Of a stretch of DNA of 16,595 nt, positions 1 through 7,896 are shown one piece after another (position 1 is the first letter of the stretch; the number at the start of each line of letters is the position of its first letter). The stretch lies in the NCBI GenBank assembly GCA_020850375.1, contig JADZET010000027.1, positions 1 through 16,595 of the forward strand. The letters run 5' to 3'. The notes under the pieces are model-generated. The model ran no database searches and had not been told where the DNA came from. It was given only the letters and a program-made list of their open reading frames with translations. Source of the stretch: Phycisphaeraceae bacterium (lineage in GTDB: Bacteria > Planctomycetota > Phycisphaerae > Phycisphaerales > Phycisphaeraceae). A program made the position numbers and the translations under genes.

Positions 1-620
1 AGAACATCAGCTTCGAGGCGGCGGGCCTGACCGAGCCGCTCTCGGGCGCCTGGAAGGGCGTGATCCAGTACAGCCAGATGCAGGTCGGCGACGACGCGGT
101 GGTCATCGGCGTCGGCTCGATCGGCCTGCTGTGCATGATGGTCGCCCGCGCCGCCGGCGCCGGACGGCTGATCGCCATCGACCCCTCCGAGCACGCCCGC
201 GGGATGGCGCTCAAGCTCGGCGCCACCCACGCCATCAACCCCCTCGACGGCGACACCAAGAAGAAGGTCTACGACATCATCCCCGACGGCCCGGACTTCG
301 TCATCGAGGCGGCAGGCCCCATCCAGGCCGTCAAGCTCATGGTCGACCTGCTCCGCCGCGGCACGAAGTGGAACGTCTTCGGCATCACCACCCACGAGAA
401 GTTCGAACTCGACGGCGGCCTGACGCACTTCCTCGAGGCCCGCATGGACGCCAGCTTCGGCACCACGCCCATCGCCATGCAGAACGCCATCAAGCTCATG
501 GAGCGCGGCCTGGTCGACACCCAGAAGATCATCACCCACAGCTACCCCCTGACCAAGATCCACGAGGCCCTGGACATGATGGCCAGCCCCGACTCCAACA
601 AGGTCGTCATCAAGCCGTAA
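1..620 (+). CDS. Zinc-type medium-chain alcohol/sugar dehydrogenase, 3' part
   Basis: The reading frame is open from base 3, so the gene starts outside the window; about 205 C-terminal residues are present and end in TAA. The first residues (EAAGLTEPLSGAWKGV) match the segment before the Rossmann fold in zinc-dependent MDR enzymes of the sorbitol/threonine dehydrogenase type, although the Cys usual in EPLSCA is Gly here. The nucleotide-binding motif GVGSIG follows, and an Asp ends the second strand (AIDPSE), which favours NAD+ over NADP+. The zinc-binding part of the catalytic domain lies upstream and cannot be seen. Substrate is unknown; the neighbouring SDR and sugar hydrolases suggest a polyol, sugar or sugar-acid. 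The GTG at 60 is an internal codon, not a start, because homology continues upstream of it. Family call is confident, substrate is not. Confidence 0.9.
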   Translation, partial: NISFEAAGLTEPLSGAWKGVIQYSQMQVGDDAVVIGVGSIGLLCMMVARAAGAGRLIAIDPSEHARGMALKLGATHAINPLDGDTKKKVYDIIPDGPDFVIEAAGPIQAVKLMVDLLRRGTKWNVFGITTHEKFELDGGLTHFLEARMDASFGTTPIAMQNAIKLMERGLVDTQKIITHSYPLTKIHEALDMMASPDSNKVVIKP

Positions 621-641
621 CCCCCGGAAGTGACCCGGGGG
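621..641 (+). terminator. GC-rich hairpin directly after the dehydrogenase stop
   Basis: CCCCCGG (621-627) pairs perfectly with CCGGGGG (635-641) around a 7-nt loop, immediately after the TAA. There is no T-run, so it may act as a 3'-end stabiliser or a weak or factor-assisted terminator rather than a classical one. Confidence 0.4.
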
Positions 642-647
642 ATTCAG

Positions 648-798
648 CCGCCAAGACACAAGAAGACTTTTCACCACGGAGCACGGAGGACACGGAGAAG
701 AAATACAGAGATCAATTCAACTGAATGATCTTCTGGATCGACTCCGTGATCTCTGTGTCCTCCGTGGTGAATGCATTGGCTTCTTAGTGTCGTGGCGG
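648..798. repeat. Long imperfect palindrome (CACCACGGAGGACACGGAG-type intergenic element)
   Basis: The two halves are reverse complements with a few mismatches and bulges. CCGCCA (648-653) pairs with TGGCGG (793-798), GACAC (655-659) with GTGTC (787-791), AAGAAG (660-665) with CTTCTT (780-785), TTCACCACGGA (670-680) with TCCGTGGTGAA (761-771), GGACAC (688-693) with GTGTCC (755-760), and CAGAGATCA (706-714) with TGATCTCTG (747-755). The pattern resembles a palindromic intergenic element met often in planctomycete and other environmental genomes; that recognition is from memory. As RNA it would form one long stem between the two dehydrogenase genes. Its right arm covers the GTG at 787, which argues against that codon as the start of the next gene. 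Confidence 0.75.
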
Positions 799-819
799 AT
801 CATCCAGAGGGAACCAACC

Positions 820-1617
820 ATGCTCAGCTCACGTCCCGCTGTCCCCCCGCCGGTGCTGCCGACGGCCGACGAGTTCAAGGACAAGGTGGCCGTGGTCACC
901 GGCGGGTCCGACGGCATCGGCAAGGGCATCGTCGTGGCCCTGGTCAGCGTCGGAGCCCACGTCTTCTTCTGCGGCCGCGGCGAGGAGACTGGCCTGGCCA
1001 CGCAGAAGGAGATCGGCCCGCTGAGCCACTTCGTCCGCTGCGACGTGTCCAGCCCCGACCAGATCAACGCCTTGATCCAGCAGGCCGGCGATTTCCGCGG
1101 TTCGATCGATTTCCTGGTCAACAACGCCGGCATGGACCCCGGCGGGCACTTCGAGAGCACCAAGCTCGAATTCCTCGAGCAGATGTGGCAGACGAACCTG
1201 CGGTCGATGTTCCTCGTCACCCAGGCGGCCATGCCCTACCTCAAGAAGGGAGCGGGCAAGGCCGTCGTCAACATCGGCACGACCAACTACATGCGCGGCA
1301 TCGAGGGCATGACCGTCTACAACACCTCCAAGAGCGGCATCGTCGGCTTCACCCGCACGCTCGCCCGCGAGATGGGCCACCTCGGCTACGGCATCCGGGT
1401 CAATCTCGTCTCGCCCGGCTGGACCGTCACCGACCGCCAGATCAAGCACCGCGGCATGAACGAAAAAAACACCGTGGGCCTGATCAATGGCCAGTCGGTC
1501 CGCGAGCTGATGTACCCCGAGCACATCGCCAGCGTGACGATGTTCCTGCTCTCAAAGGCGTCGACGGCCGTCAGCGGCCAGAACATCGTCGCCGACGGCG
1601 GGGCGATCTTTCAGTAA
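820..1617 (+). CDS. SDR-family NAD(P)-dependent oxidoreductase
   Basis: A 265-residue classical short-chain dehydrogenase, the usual length. It shows the cofactor motif TGGSDGIG (27-34), NNAG (101-104), the structural Asn (N126) and the catalytic YxxxK (Y167, K171), followed by the SPGW loop and a C-terminal ADGG segment. The position 13 residues before Tyr, normally the catalytic Ser, is Thr154 (IGTT), so the triad is Thr-Tyr-Lys. The ATG at 820 is chosen because AGAGGGA lies at a suitable distance upstream and the longer GTG start (787) falls inside the palindrome. It probably belongs with the MDR gene upstream and reduces or oxidises a sugar or sugar-acid hydroxyl. FabG-type acyl reduction cannot be excluded from sequence alone. 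Confidence 0.92.
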   Translation: MLSSRPAVPPPVLPTADEFKDKVAVVTGGSDGIGKGIVVALVSVGAHVFFCGRGEETGLATQKEIGPLSHFVRCDVSSPDQINALIQQAGDFRGSIDFLVNNAGMDPGGHFESTKLEFLEQMWQTNLRSMFLVTQAAMPYLKKGAGKAVVNIGTTNYMRGIEGMTVYNTSKSGIVGFTRTLAREMGHLGYGIRVNLVSPGWTVTDRQIKHRGMNEKNTVGLINGQSVRELMYPEHIASVTMFLLSKASTAVSGQNIVADGGAIFQ

Positions 1618-1658
1618 CTCCCCAGCCCGGCATCACGGACTGACTCACCAAAATAAAC

Positions 1659-1690
1659 AACTCCCTCCGCCCCGCGGCGAAGGGAGTTTC
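1659..1690. terminator. Bidirectional terminator between SDR and DUF4380 genes
   Basis: AACTCCCT (1659-1666) pairs with AGGGAGTT (1681-1688). Inside, CGCC (1668-1671) pairs with GGCG (1676-1679) around a 4-nt loop, with one C/A mismatch between the two stems. A T-rich tail follows on the plus strand and an A-rich stretch precedes it, so it can end both the SDR (+) and the convergent lipoprotein gene (-). Confidence 0.85.
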
Positions 1691-1717
1691 TTGTTGTGGA
1701 TCAATCGGCCGACTGGC

Positions 1718-2749
1718 TCACTTCCCAACGACCTTCTCGATGTACCGCCCCACCGCCTTCGGATCGTCGAGGTTCACGCCCTTGGGCGCACCCAACCATC
1801 GCCACTGCTGCACGAACGACGCGCTCTGGCCCGTCTTGACCTTGAGCTCGGCCGAGATCGGCTCGATCTCGATCTCCTTGTCGGTGATCCAGAAGATCGC
1901 GTTGGCCCCGTCGTAGTGCGGGTAGACGCCCTTCTCGTCGATCGGGTAGGTCATCAGCAGGATGCCCTGCTCGAAGACCACGCCTAACCATCCCGCCCGC
2001 AGGTGCGCCGCCAGCCCCACCCCCTTGCTCGTGCCGACGCGCAGGACGAGGTAGCCGTCTTGCGTCGTCACGCGATCGACCGGGTCCACCGTGGAGTTGT
2101 CGCGCGTCATCCAGCCCCGCGGGTAGGCCTCGTTCACGCCCAGCGGGGCGATCAGGTATCGGCTCACGGGCATCATCGCCCGCTCCCAGATCGTCCAGCC
2201 GTCAGCCTCGTCGCCGCTGACGCGTTTGATCGTGGCGGTGTAGGTCAGCTGCTTGCCGTCGGGCGAGAGCTGATATCGCTTGGCAAAGACCAGGCCCGTC
2301 TGGCCCGCGGCGGCTTCGTCGCTCTGGACCTCGACGCTGCCCGGCAGCATGTTGACGTTCGGCCAGGGGTGCAGCCACAGGCCCGGCCACTGGTTGCGGC
2401 CGTCGCCGGTGCGTTTGAGGTCCGTGGGGTTGCCGTCCCACGGGGCCCAGGGCATGCTGGGGTCCAGCGTTCGCCCGTCGAGCTTCTCGTTGGGCAGGAA
2501 GAGGTTGGCCTGCCCCGTGCCGGTAAAGTCCAGCTCGCTCAGCCGCCCGGCCCACGCGGGAACGACGACGGCCGTGGTGGAGCCGGCGCTCAGCGACACG
2601 CACCCTTCGAGTCCGCGATGCTTCACGGTGCTCACCTCCACGCCGGTAGAGCCAGCGTTGGCCATGGACATCTCGCCCCGGCAGCCGATCGTCAGGACCA
2701 GCGTCGACAACACGCCCGCGACCCTCCAACCATTGACCCGCTCGCCCAT
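1718..2749 (-). CDS. Predicted lipoprotein with DUF4380 / aldose-epimerase-like fold
   Basis: A 343-residue protein. The N-terminus is a short charged segment, a hydrophobic stretch (about residues 10-22) and a lipobox LTIGC with Cys23, so it should be lipidated and membrane-attached. The mature part (VVVPAWAGRLSELDFTG, a long beta-rich body, PWDGNPTDL and WPGLWLHPWPN motifs) resembles DUF4380 proteins, which share the galactose-mutarotase-like beta sandwich; no standard mutarotase catalytic His/Glu pair was confirmed. The ATG at 2749 is chosen over an upstream start (2779) because AGGAGA sits 6 nt before it and the signal peptide then begins correctly. It is divergent from the rhamnosidase gene across 87 bp, so it may bind or epimerise sugars released in the same pathway. 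The function is inferred. Confidence 0.8.
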   Translation of the reverse strand: MGERVNGWRVAGVLSTLVLTIGCRGEMSMANAGSTGVEVSTVKHRGLEGCVSLSAGSTTAVVVPAWAGRLSELDFTGTGQANLFLPNEKLDGRTLDPSMPWAPWDGNPTDLKRTGDGRNQWPGLWLHPWPNVNMLPGSVEVQSDEAAAGQTGLVFAKRYQLSPDGKQLTYTATIKRVSGDEADGWTIWERAMMPVSRYLIAPLGVNEAYPRGWMTRDNSTVDPVDRVTTQDGYLVLRVGTSKGVGLAAHLRAGWLGVVFEQGILLMTYPIDEKGVYPHYDGANAIFWITDKEIEIEPISAELKVKTGQSASFVQQWRWLGAPKGVNLDDPKAVGRYIEKVVGK

Positions 2750-2836
2750 GGGCTGTCTCCTGTTTATGCTTGGAACCACGTTCGCATGATAAGTGCCGGG
2801 CCGACCGGCCGCGAGCTGGCGCGTCGAGGCAAATCG

Positions 2837-5275
2837 ATGATGATCGACCCCCCAACTCCGGAGGCTCCCTTGGCCTTTGACAGGCCGGCCCCACCCTCAG
2901 CCATCGACTGGGCGGCGTGCGGGCTGTGGCCCTGCCGGTGGATTCATGTCCAGGGGGCGGACGATCGGCCGCTCTTCGCGGCCTATCGCCTCACATGGCA
3001 ACAGGATGAGCCGCGAGTCGTCCAGGTCTTCGTCTCAGCCGACGAACGCTATGAGCTGCTTCTCGACGGCCGCCGGATCGGGCGCGGGCCCCAGCGAGGG
3101 GACACCACACACTGGCGGTACGAGACCCACGACCTGCACCTGGCGCCGGGGCCGCACGTGTTGAGCGCCCGCGTCTGGTCGCTCGGCGACATGGCCCCCT
3201 GGGCGCAGTTCTCCGCTCGTCACGGATTTCTCCTGCAGCCGCGCGACGCCGACCTCGACGCCCTCTTGGGCACGGGCGTCGCCCCCTGGCAGGCCCGGCG
3301 GTGCGACGCGATCCGAGCCGTCGCCGATCCACGCTTCACGCCCGTCGGCCCGGCGTTCGAACTCGACGGCGCCAAGCCCTCGTGGGAGTCGAGCCAGGGC
3401 GGTTGGCACGCGGCCCTGATGGCCCATCACGGCGCCCACGCGGCGAGCTTCAACAACGAGCGCCCCGTCCACCTGCTCGTCCCGGCCGAGTTGCCGGCCA
3501 TGCTCGACGAACCGATCCCGCTGGGCGATCAGGCCGTCGTGCGATTCGTCGAAGATCTACCGCCGGATCAGGACGTGGACACCCTGGCCGTGGACGTGAA
3601 ACGGGACCTGCCCGCCGAGCATCGCGCGTGGCAGGACATGCTCGCGGGACGCTCGGGCCTGCGCGTCGAACCAGGGCAGGCGAGACGGGTGATCATCGAC
3701 CTGCAGAACTACTTCTGCGCCTACCCCGTCGTTACGCTCCGCGACGGTGCCGGCGGCGTGGTCGAGCTCGGTTGGGCGGAGACGCTGCTGACCCAGTGCA
3801 ACCGCTGGGAGGGTAAAGGGCCGCGTGGTCTGATCGACGGACGCTTCTTCAACGGCCTGACCGACCGCTTCCTGACCCCAGGGGGGAACGAGGCGCGTCG
3901 TCTCGAAATCCCCTGGTGGCGATCCGGCCGCTTCGTCCAACTCGTCGTCCGCCCGGCGAGCGAAACGATTGAGGTTGTCGGCCTGGAGCTGCGCGAGACG
4001 CGTTACCCGCTGGAGATGCACGGACGATTCACCTGCCGGTCAGCCGAGACGACCTGGCCGCAGGGCATCGCCGAGATGATCCCCGTCGCCCTGCGCGGCC
4101 TGCAGATGTGCGCCCACGAGACCTACCTCGACTGCCCCTACTACGAGCAACTGATGTACGTCGGCGACACGCGCCTGCAGGCCCTGACCGGCTACGCCAT
4201 CGATCCCGACGACCGATTGCAGCGCAAGGCCCTGGTGACCTTCGACGCCTCCCGCCGGCCGGACGGACTGACGCAGTCGCGCTACCCGAGCTGGCGGATG
4301 CAGATCATCCCTCCCTTCTCACTGTGGTGGGTCGGCATGGTCCACGACTTCACCCTCTGGCGAGACGATCCCGGGCTCGTCCGCGCCTTGCTTCCGGGGG
4401 TCCACGCGGTGCTCGAGGCCTTCCTACTTCATCAACGACCGGATGGCCTGGTCGATCTTCCGGTGGGGTGGAACTTCACCGACTGGGTCCGCGGCTGGCG
4501 CAACGGCGTGGGCCCCAATGACCCCTCAGGCATCAGCGGCTTGGTGAACTGGCAGCTTGTCCTGGCCCTGCAAGAGGCGGCGGAACTGGACGAGCACGCC
4601 GGCGAACCGGAGTTGGCGGCACGTTGGCGACGACTGGCCCAACAGATCGGCGGCCTCTTGGTCGAACGATTCTGGGATGAATCCCACGGCCTCCTGGCGG
4701 ACGATCCGGGGCACGAGCACTTCTCAGAGCACAGCCAGGCGATGGCCGTCCTGGCGGGGGCGCTCAGTCCCTCGCAGACCGATCTCGTGCTGCGGAATCT
4801 TCAGCGACAAGACCATCAGCCCCCCCTCGCCCGCGCAAGCCTCTACTTCTCCCACTACCTCCTCGAGGCCTTCGCCCGCCTGGGCCGGATGGACCTTTTC
4901 TTCGATCGCCTGCGGGTCTGGTTCACCCTCAAGGAACTGGATCTGAAAACCACCCCCGAGCAGATGCACGACCCGATCCGCTCGGACTGCCACGGCTGGG
5001 GTGGGCATCCGCTCTATCACCTGCTGGCGACAATCGCCGGCATCCGCCCTGAGGGCTGGTCCTTCAAGAAGGTCCGCATCACGCCACAACTCGGCCCGCT
5101 CGATCACCTCCGCGCCGCCATGCCCCACCCCGCCGGCGGGTCGATCGAAGTCGAATGCGAGAAACGCGCCGACAAGCTCAGCGGCATCATCCGATTGCCC
5201 GCCCATCTTGCCGGTGAATTGGCGCTCGACGGCCGCGTGATCGCGCTCCGAGCCGGCCGCGAGACGCGTTTCTAA
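2837..5275 (+). CDS. GH78-type alpha-L-rhamnosidase-like glycoside hydrolase
   Basis: An 812-residue protein with beta-sandwich domains up to about residue 400, an (alpha/alpha)6 barrel (about 405-745) and a small C-terminal beta domain. The barrel begins with the family motif HETYLDCPYYEQLMYVGD (428-444). In GH78 the segment DCPxRDExLGWTGD carries the general acid; here Asp432, Glu437 and Asp444 are kept in a one-residue shorter variant. RSDCHGWGGHP (715-725) is typical of the group, and Glu708 just before it is a candidate base. No signal peptide is visible, so it probably acts in the cytoplasm on imported oligosaccharides. The ATG at 2837 has GAGG 7 nt upstream; ATG 2786 and the much longer upstream frame (from 2003) lack support and overlap the lipoprotein antisense. 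Other terminal deoxy-sugars are possible substrates. Confidence 0.88.
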   Translation: MMIDPPTPEAPLAFDRPAPPSAIDWAACGLWPCRWIHVQGADDRPLFAAYRLTWQQDEPRVVQVFVSADERYELLLDGRRIGRGPQRGDTTHWRYETHDLHLAPGPHVLSARVWSLGDMAPWAQFSARHGFLLQPRDADLDALLGTGVAPWQARRCDAIRAVADPRFTPVGPAFELDGAKPSWESSQGGWHAALMAHHGAHAASFNNERPVHLLVPAELPAMLDEPIPLGDQAVVRFVEDLPPDQDVDTLAVDVKRDLPAEHRAWQDMLAGRSGLRVEPGQARRVIIDLQNYFCAYPVVTLRDGAGGVVELGWAETLLTQCNRWEGKGPRGLIDGRFFNGLTDRFLTPGGNEARRLEIPWWRSGRFVQLVVRPASETIEVVGLELRETRYPLEMHGRFTCRSAETTWPQGIAEMIPVALRGLQMCAHETYLDCPYYEQLMYVGDTRLQALTGYAIDPDDRLQRKALVTFDASRRPDGLTQSRYPSWRMQIIPPFSLWWVGMVHDFTLWRDDPGLVRALLPGVHAVLEAFLLHQRPDGLVDLPVGWNFTDWVRGWRNGVGPNDPSGISGLVNWQLVLALQEAAELDEHAGEPELAARWRRLAQQIGGLLVERFWDESHGLLADDPGHEHFSEHSQAMAVLAGALSPSQTDLVLRNLQRQDHQPPLARASLYFSHYLLEAFARLGRMDLFFDRLRVWFTLKELDLKTTPEQMHDPIRSDCHGWGGHPLYHLLATIAGIRPEGWSFKKVRITPQLGPLDHLRAAMPHPAGGSIEVECEKRADKLSGIIRLPAHLAGELALDGRVIALRAGRETRF

Positions 5276-7197
5276 ACCCTCGGCAGCCAGACGCGCATCC
5301 GCCCCACCCCTTCCGGGGGCGGGGGCGACGGCCGATTCGCCCAGAGGTGATAAGGGACGGCCGTGAGCTTGGCCGGCCGCCACGCCTGGTCCCTGCCGTG
5401 GGGCTTGTAGAGCGTGCTCTTCCAGCGTTCGAGATCGACGACCACGCCCTGGGCCTCGACGAAGGGCACGCCGTCAAAGATCTGCGATTTCTGCACGATC
5501 CGCAGCGGCTGCGCCGGGTCGATCCTCGCGGCATCGACACGATCGCCCTCAAGCTGGTCGCACTGCTCGAAGCAGTAGACCACCGGCCCGCGCTGCACGG
5601 CCAGGCAGCCCGCCGCCGACTCGATCCGCGGGTGCGCCTCGACCAGCACCGCCGGCATGGCCAGATCCAGCTCCACCACGTCGCCGCGCTGCCAGCGTCG
5701 CTCGAGCGTCAGGTACCCGTCAGCGTCGCGATCAACCTTCTGCGCCTGGCCGTTGACCTTCACCGTCACCTGCTCGCACCACCCCGGCCGCCGCAGGCTC
5801 AGCGAAAGGTCGTGCCCGTCGGACTCGATCACTTCGAATCTCACCAGGCCCGACCACGGGTACTCCGTCTTGACCTCGAGCGTCAGCCGCCCGGCCGAGG
5901 CGGTCTCGGCGACGATCCGGCTGGCGGTGTACTGGTGAACCTGCACGCCGCGGTCGTCCGTCGTGGCGATCAGGTGCTCGAGCGTGGCCAGCGTCCGCAT
6001 CACGTTCGGCGGGCAGCAGGCGGTGCGATACCACGGCGTCCGCCTCAGACCCCCGTCGCCCGCCAGGCGGTTGTCGTAGAACCAGGAGGCGAAATCGCGC
6101 CCGATCCCGCTGAGCACCCCGTTGTAGAGCGCCCGCTCGATCACGTCGGCGAAGCGAGACAATCCCGTGGCCAGGAGCATACGCCACCCGAGCATCATCG
6201 TGGCGATCGTGGCGCAGGTCTCGCAATAGGCCTTGTGATTCGGCAGCTCGTAGGCGTCGCCGAAGGACTCGTCGCGGTGGTGCACGCCGTTGCCGCCGGT
6301 GATGTACATCTTGCGGTACTCGAGGTCGTCCCACATCCGAAGGCCGGCGTCGAAGAGGGCTTGCTCACCCGTCTCGAGGTAAACGTCCACCATGCCGCAG
6401 ATCAGGTAGAGCTGCCGCACGGCGTGCCCCTCGACCTCGGTGCAGTGGCGGACGGGAAGGCGGTCCTGCAGGTATCCCCCGTTCTTACCCGGCGGGCGCA
6501 GAATGCCCTTGCCCCGGCAGTCGATCATGGCTTGACCGAGCGCCAGGTAGCGCTTCTCGCCCGTCAACCGGTAGAGCTCGACCAAGGCCATCTCCGCCTC
6601 GGGGTGGCCGCAGGCCCCCTCGCGCCGCCCCGGGCCGAAGACCGCGTCGAGCAGATCAGCGAACCTCTCCGCCACGCGCAGAAGCTCACGCCCCTGAGTC
6701 GCGCGGGCGTGGGCGACGGCCGCCTGGAAGAGATGCCCCGCGCAGTAGATCTCGTGGTCACTGTGGAGCTTGGTCCAGCGTGCCTCCGGCGGCTGGGTGA
6801 CCTGGTAGAACGAATTGAGGTAGCCGTCGGGCGCCTGCGCCGCAACCAGCAGATCCGCTGTGCGGTCCATCATTGCCTGCAACTCGGGCGAGGACTCGCG
6901 TCCCAGCTCCCACGCCAACGCCTCGAGCCACTTGTAAAGGTCCGAGTCGATGTAATACGGCCCCTTGAACGCCGTGGCGCCCCCCGGAAGGCGGCCGGCG
7001 GCCAGGCCCAAGTCGTGAAAGTTGCCCGCCTCCTCCAGACGCTGGTACCCCGCCTCAAGGCCGATCCGCCGACACCGACTCTGGTAGAAAGCGAGGTAGC
7101 CGCCCCGGAGCTGCGCCTGCGGCATGCCGACAGGTCGGAGCTTGGCGTAGGGGCTGGCGGTGACGTCGACGAGAGCAGCGCTGCGAGGCGTGGTCAT
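5272..7197 (-). CDS. GH127 beta-L-arabinofuranosidase family protein
   Basis: A 641-residue protein, normal for GH127 (formerly DUF1680): an (alpha/alpha)6 barrel followed by beta-sandwich domains. Residues known to be essential in Bifidobacterium HypBA1 (Glu322, Glu338, Cys340, Cys417, Cys418) have clear counterparts: Glu310 in HHRDESFGDAYELPN, Glu326 and Cys328 in YCETC, and Cys394-Cys395 in CCPPN. The cysteine nucleophile and zinc site are therefore intact. There is no signal peptide. The ATG at 7197 is preferred over the ATG at 7212 because GGAGG lies 8 nt upstream and overlaps that earlier ATG. The 3' end overlaps the convergent rhamnosidase gene by 4 bases. Probable role: removal of terminal beta-L-arabinofuranose, or a related residue, from plant or algal oligosaccharides. 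Confidence 0.93.
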   Translation of the reverse strand: MTTPRSAALVDVTASPYAKLRPVGMPQAQLRGGYLAFYQSRCRRIGLEAGYQRLEEAGNFHDLGLAAGRLPGGATAFKGPYYIDSDLYKWLEALAWELGRESSPELQAMMDRTADLLVAAQAPDGYLNSFYQVTQPPEARWTKLHSDHEIYCAGHLFQAAVAHARATQGRELLRVAERFADLLDAVFGPGRREGACGHPEAEMALVELYRLTGEKRYLALGQAMIDCRGKGILRPPGKNGGYLQDRLPVRHCTEVEGHAVRQLYLICGMVDVYLETGEQALFDAGLRMWDDLEYRKMYITGGNGVHHRDESFGDAYELPNHKAYCETCATIATMMLGWRMLLATGLSRFADVIERALYNGVLSGIGRDFASWFYDNRLAGDGGLRRTPWYRTACCPPNVMRTLATLEHLIATTDDRGVQVHQYTASRIVAETASAGRLTLEVKTEYPWSGLVRFEVIESDGHDLSLSLRRPGWCEQVTVKVNGQAQKVDRDADGYLTLERRWQRGDVVELDLAMPAVLVEAHPRIESAAGCLAVQRGPVVYCFEQCDQLEGDRVDAARIDPAQPLRIVQKSQIFDGVPFVEAQGVVVDLERWKSTLYKPHGRDQAWRPAKLTAVPYHLWANRPSPPPPEGVGRMRVWLPRV

Positions 7198-7263
7198 CGC
7201 GAGGGCCTCCATTCCCGGAGACCGTTAGGTTACGGCCAATTCATCCCGACGGCGATTCGCCGA

Positions 7264-7674
7264 TCACACCCGCTCACGTGTCAGTCGCTCCAGCAGCGGT
7301 GCATTGGCGGGAGGAAAGGCATACTGCGCCAGGTCGCTCGGCCGAACCCAGCGATGGTCCGCCACATGGAGGTTCTTTGGTTCGCCGGCCAGCCATCGGC
7401 ATCGGAATGGGCGGATCGTCACGTGGGCGTGCTCGTAAGCATGATCGAGAACACCCAAGGGCTCCTCCACGCTCACCTCCAGGCCCACCTCCTCCCGGAA
7501 CTCCCGCGCGACGCAGGCCTGGGGGGACTCGCCGGGCTCGATCTTGCCCCCCGGAAACTCCCAAAACCCGCCCAGGACCGTGTCCGGACGACGCAGAGTG
7601 ATCAGATAATGGTCAAGCCCCTGTCGATCCTGAACTAAAACGCCAATCGCCACTTCAATGCGTTTGAGGGTCAT
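7264..7674 (-). CDS. MutT-like Nudix hydrolase
   Basis: A 136-residue protein with a perfect 23-residue Nudix box (residues 43-65: G-x5-E-x7-REFREEVGL), which carries the metal-binding glutamates. The general layout (WEFPGGKIEPGE, then VLDHAYEHAHVTIRPF and HRWV) is that of MutT/CTP-pyrophosphohydrolase proteins that clean oxidised or other non-canonical nucleoside triphosphates from the pool. It lies 66 bp upstream of the GH127 gene on the same strand, so the two could share a transcript, though no functional link is expected. The ATG at 7674 is chosen over an upstream TTG (7698). It has no Shine-Dalgarno sequence, and a TATAGT (7684-7689, minus strand) sits about 10 bases upstream, so a very short leader is possible. 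Confidence 0.92.
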   Translation of the reverse strand: MTLKRIEVAIGVLVQDRQGLDHYLITLRRPDTVLGGFWEFPGGKIEPGESPQACVAREFREEVGLEVSVEEPLGVLDHAYEHAHVTIRPFRCRWLAGEPKNLHVADHRWVRPSDLAQYAFPPANAPLLERLTRERV

Positions 7675-7711
7675 GACTGGCCCACTATAAACGATCAAAG
7701 GCCGTCTTGGC

Positions 7712-7725
7712 GTCTGATTTCAGAC
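7712..7725. promoter_or_regulatory. Perfect 14-bp palindrome upstream of the Nudix gene
   Basis: GTCTGA-TT-TCAGAC is an exact inverted repeat located 38 bp before the Nudix start and just upstream of its possible -10 box. It has the form of a dimeric repressor or activator site. A second inverted repeat, GTCCAG (7736-7741) with CTGGAC (7758-7763), follows. Confidence 0.35.
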
Positions 7726-7860
7726 CTCCCCATTTGTCCAGTCGAGCCAAGTTGAGCCTGGACTTTCAGTTAAGTACTCGGCGATCGATCCGGCCGTTAA
7801 TGAACGCAAATCATTGTTTTTCCTTCATCTTACATCTTGCCGAGAATGAGAATATGTGCA

Positions 7861-7890
7861 TTGACACCCTGGGAAACGGTGGGCTAGGAT
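7861..7890 (+). promoter_or_regulatory. Sigma70-type promoter for an orphan short transcript
   Basis: A consensus -35 TTGACA (7861-7866) is followed after 18 bases by TAGGAT (7885-7890; 4 of 6 matches). It lies at the end of an AT-richer stretch (about 7735-7865) with no gene. Transcription would begin near 7897, and a strong terminator ends at 7979, before any open reading frame. Confidence 0.5.
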
Positions 7891-7896
7891 AGCGCC

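Noticed and set aside
787..819. GTG start of the SDR at 787
   Set aside because: It lies in the right arm of the palindrome. The first 11 residues do not resemble SDRs, and ATG 820 has a suitable ribosome site.
2003..2836. 278-codon in-frame extension upstream of the rhamnosidase
   Set aside because: It runs antisense through the lipoprotein gene, has low-complexity composition and no domain. GAGG before ATG 2837 gives a better start.
5347..7638. 763-codon plus-strand open frame antisense to GH127 and Nudix genes
   Set aside because: Shadow of GC-rich coding on the other strand: Arg/His/Leu-rich composition, no ribosome site, no motif, while GH127 and Nudix carry intact catalytic motifs.
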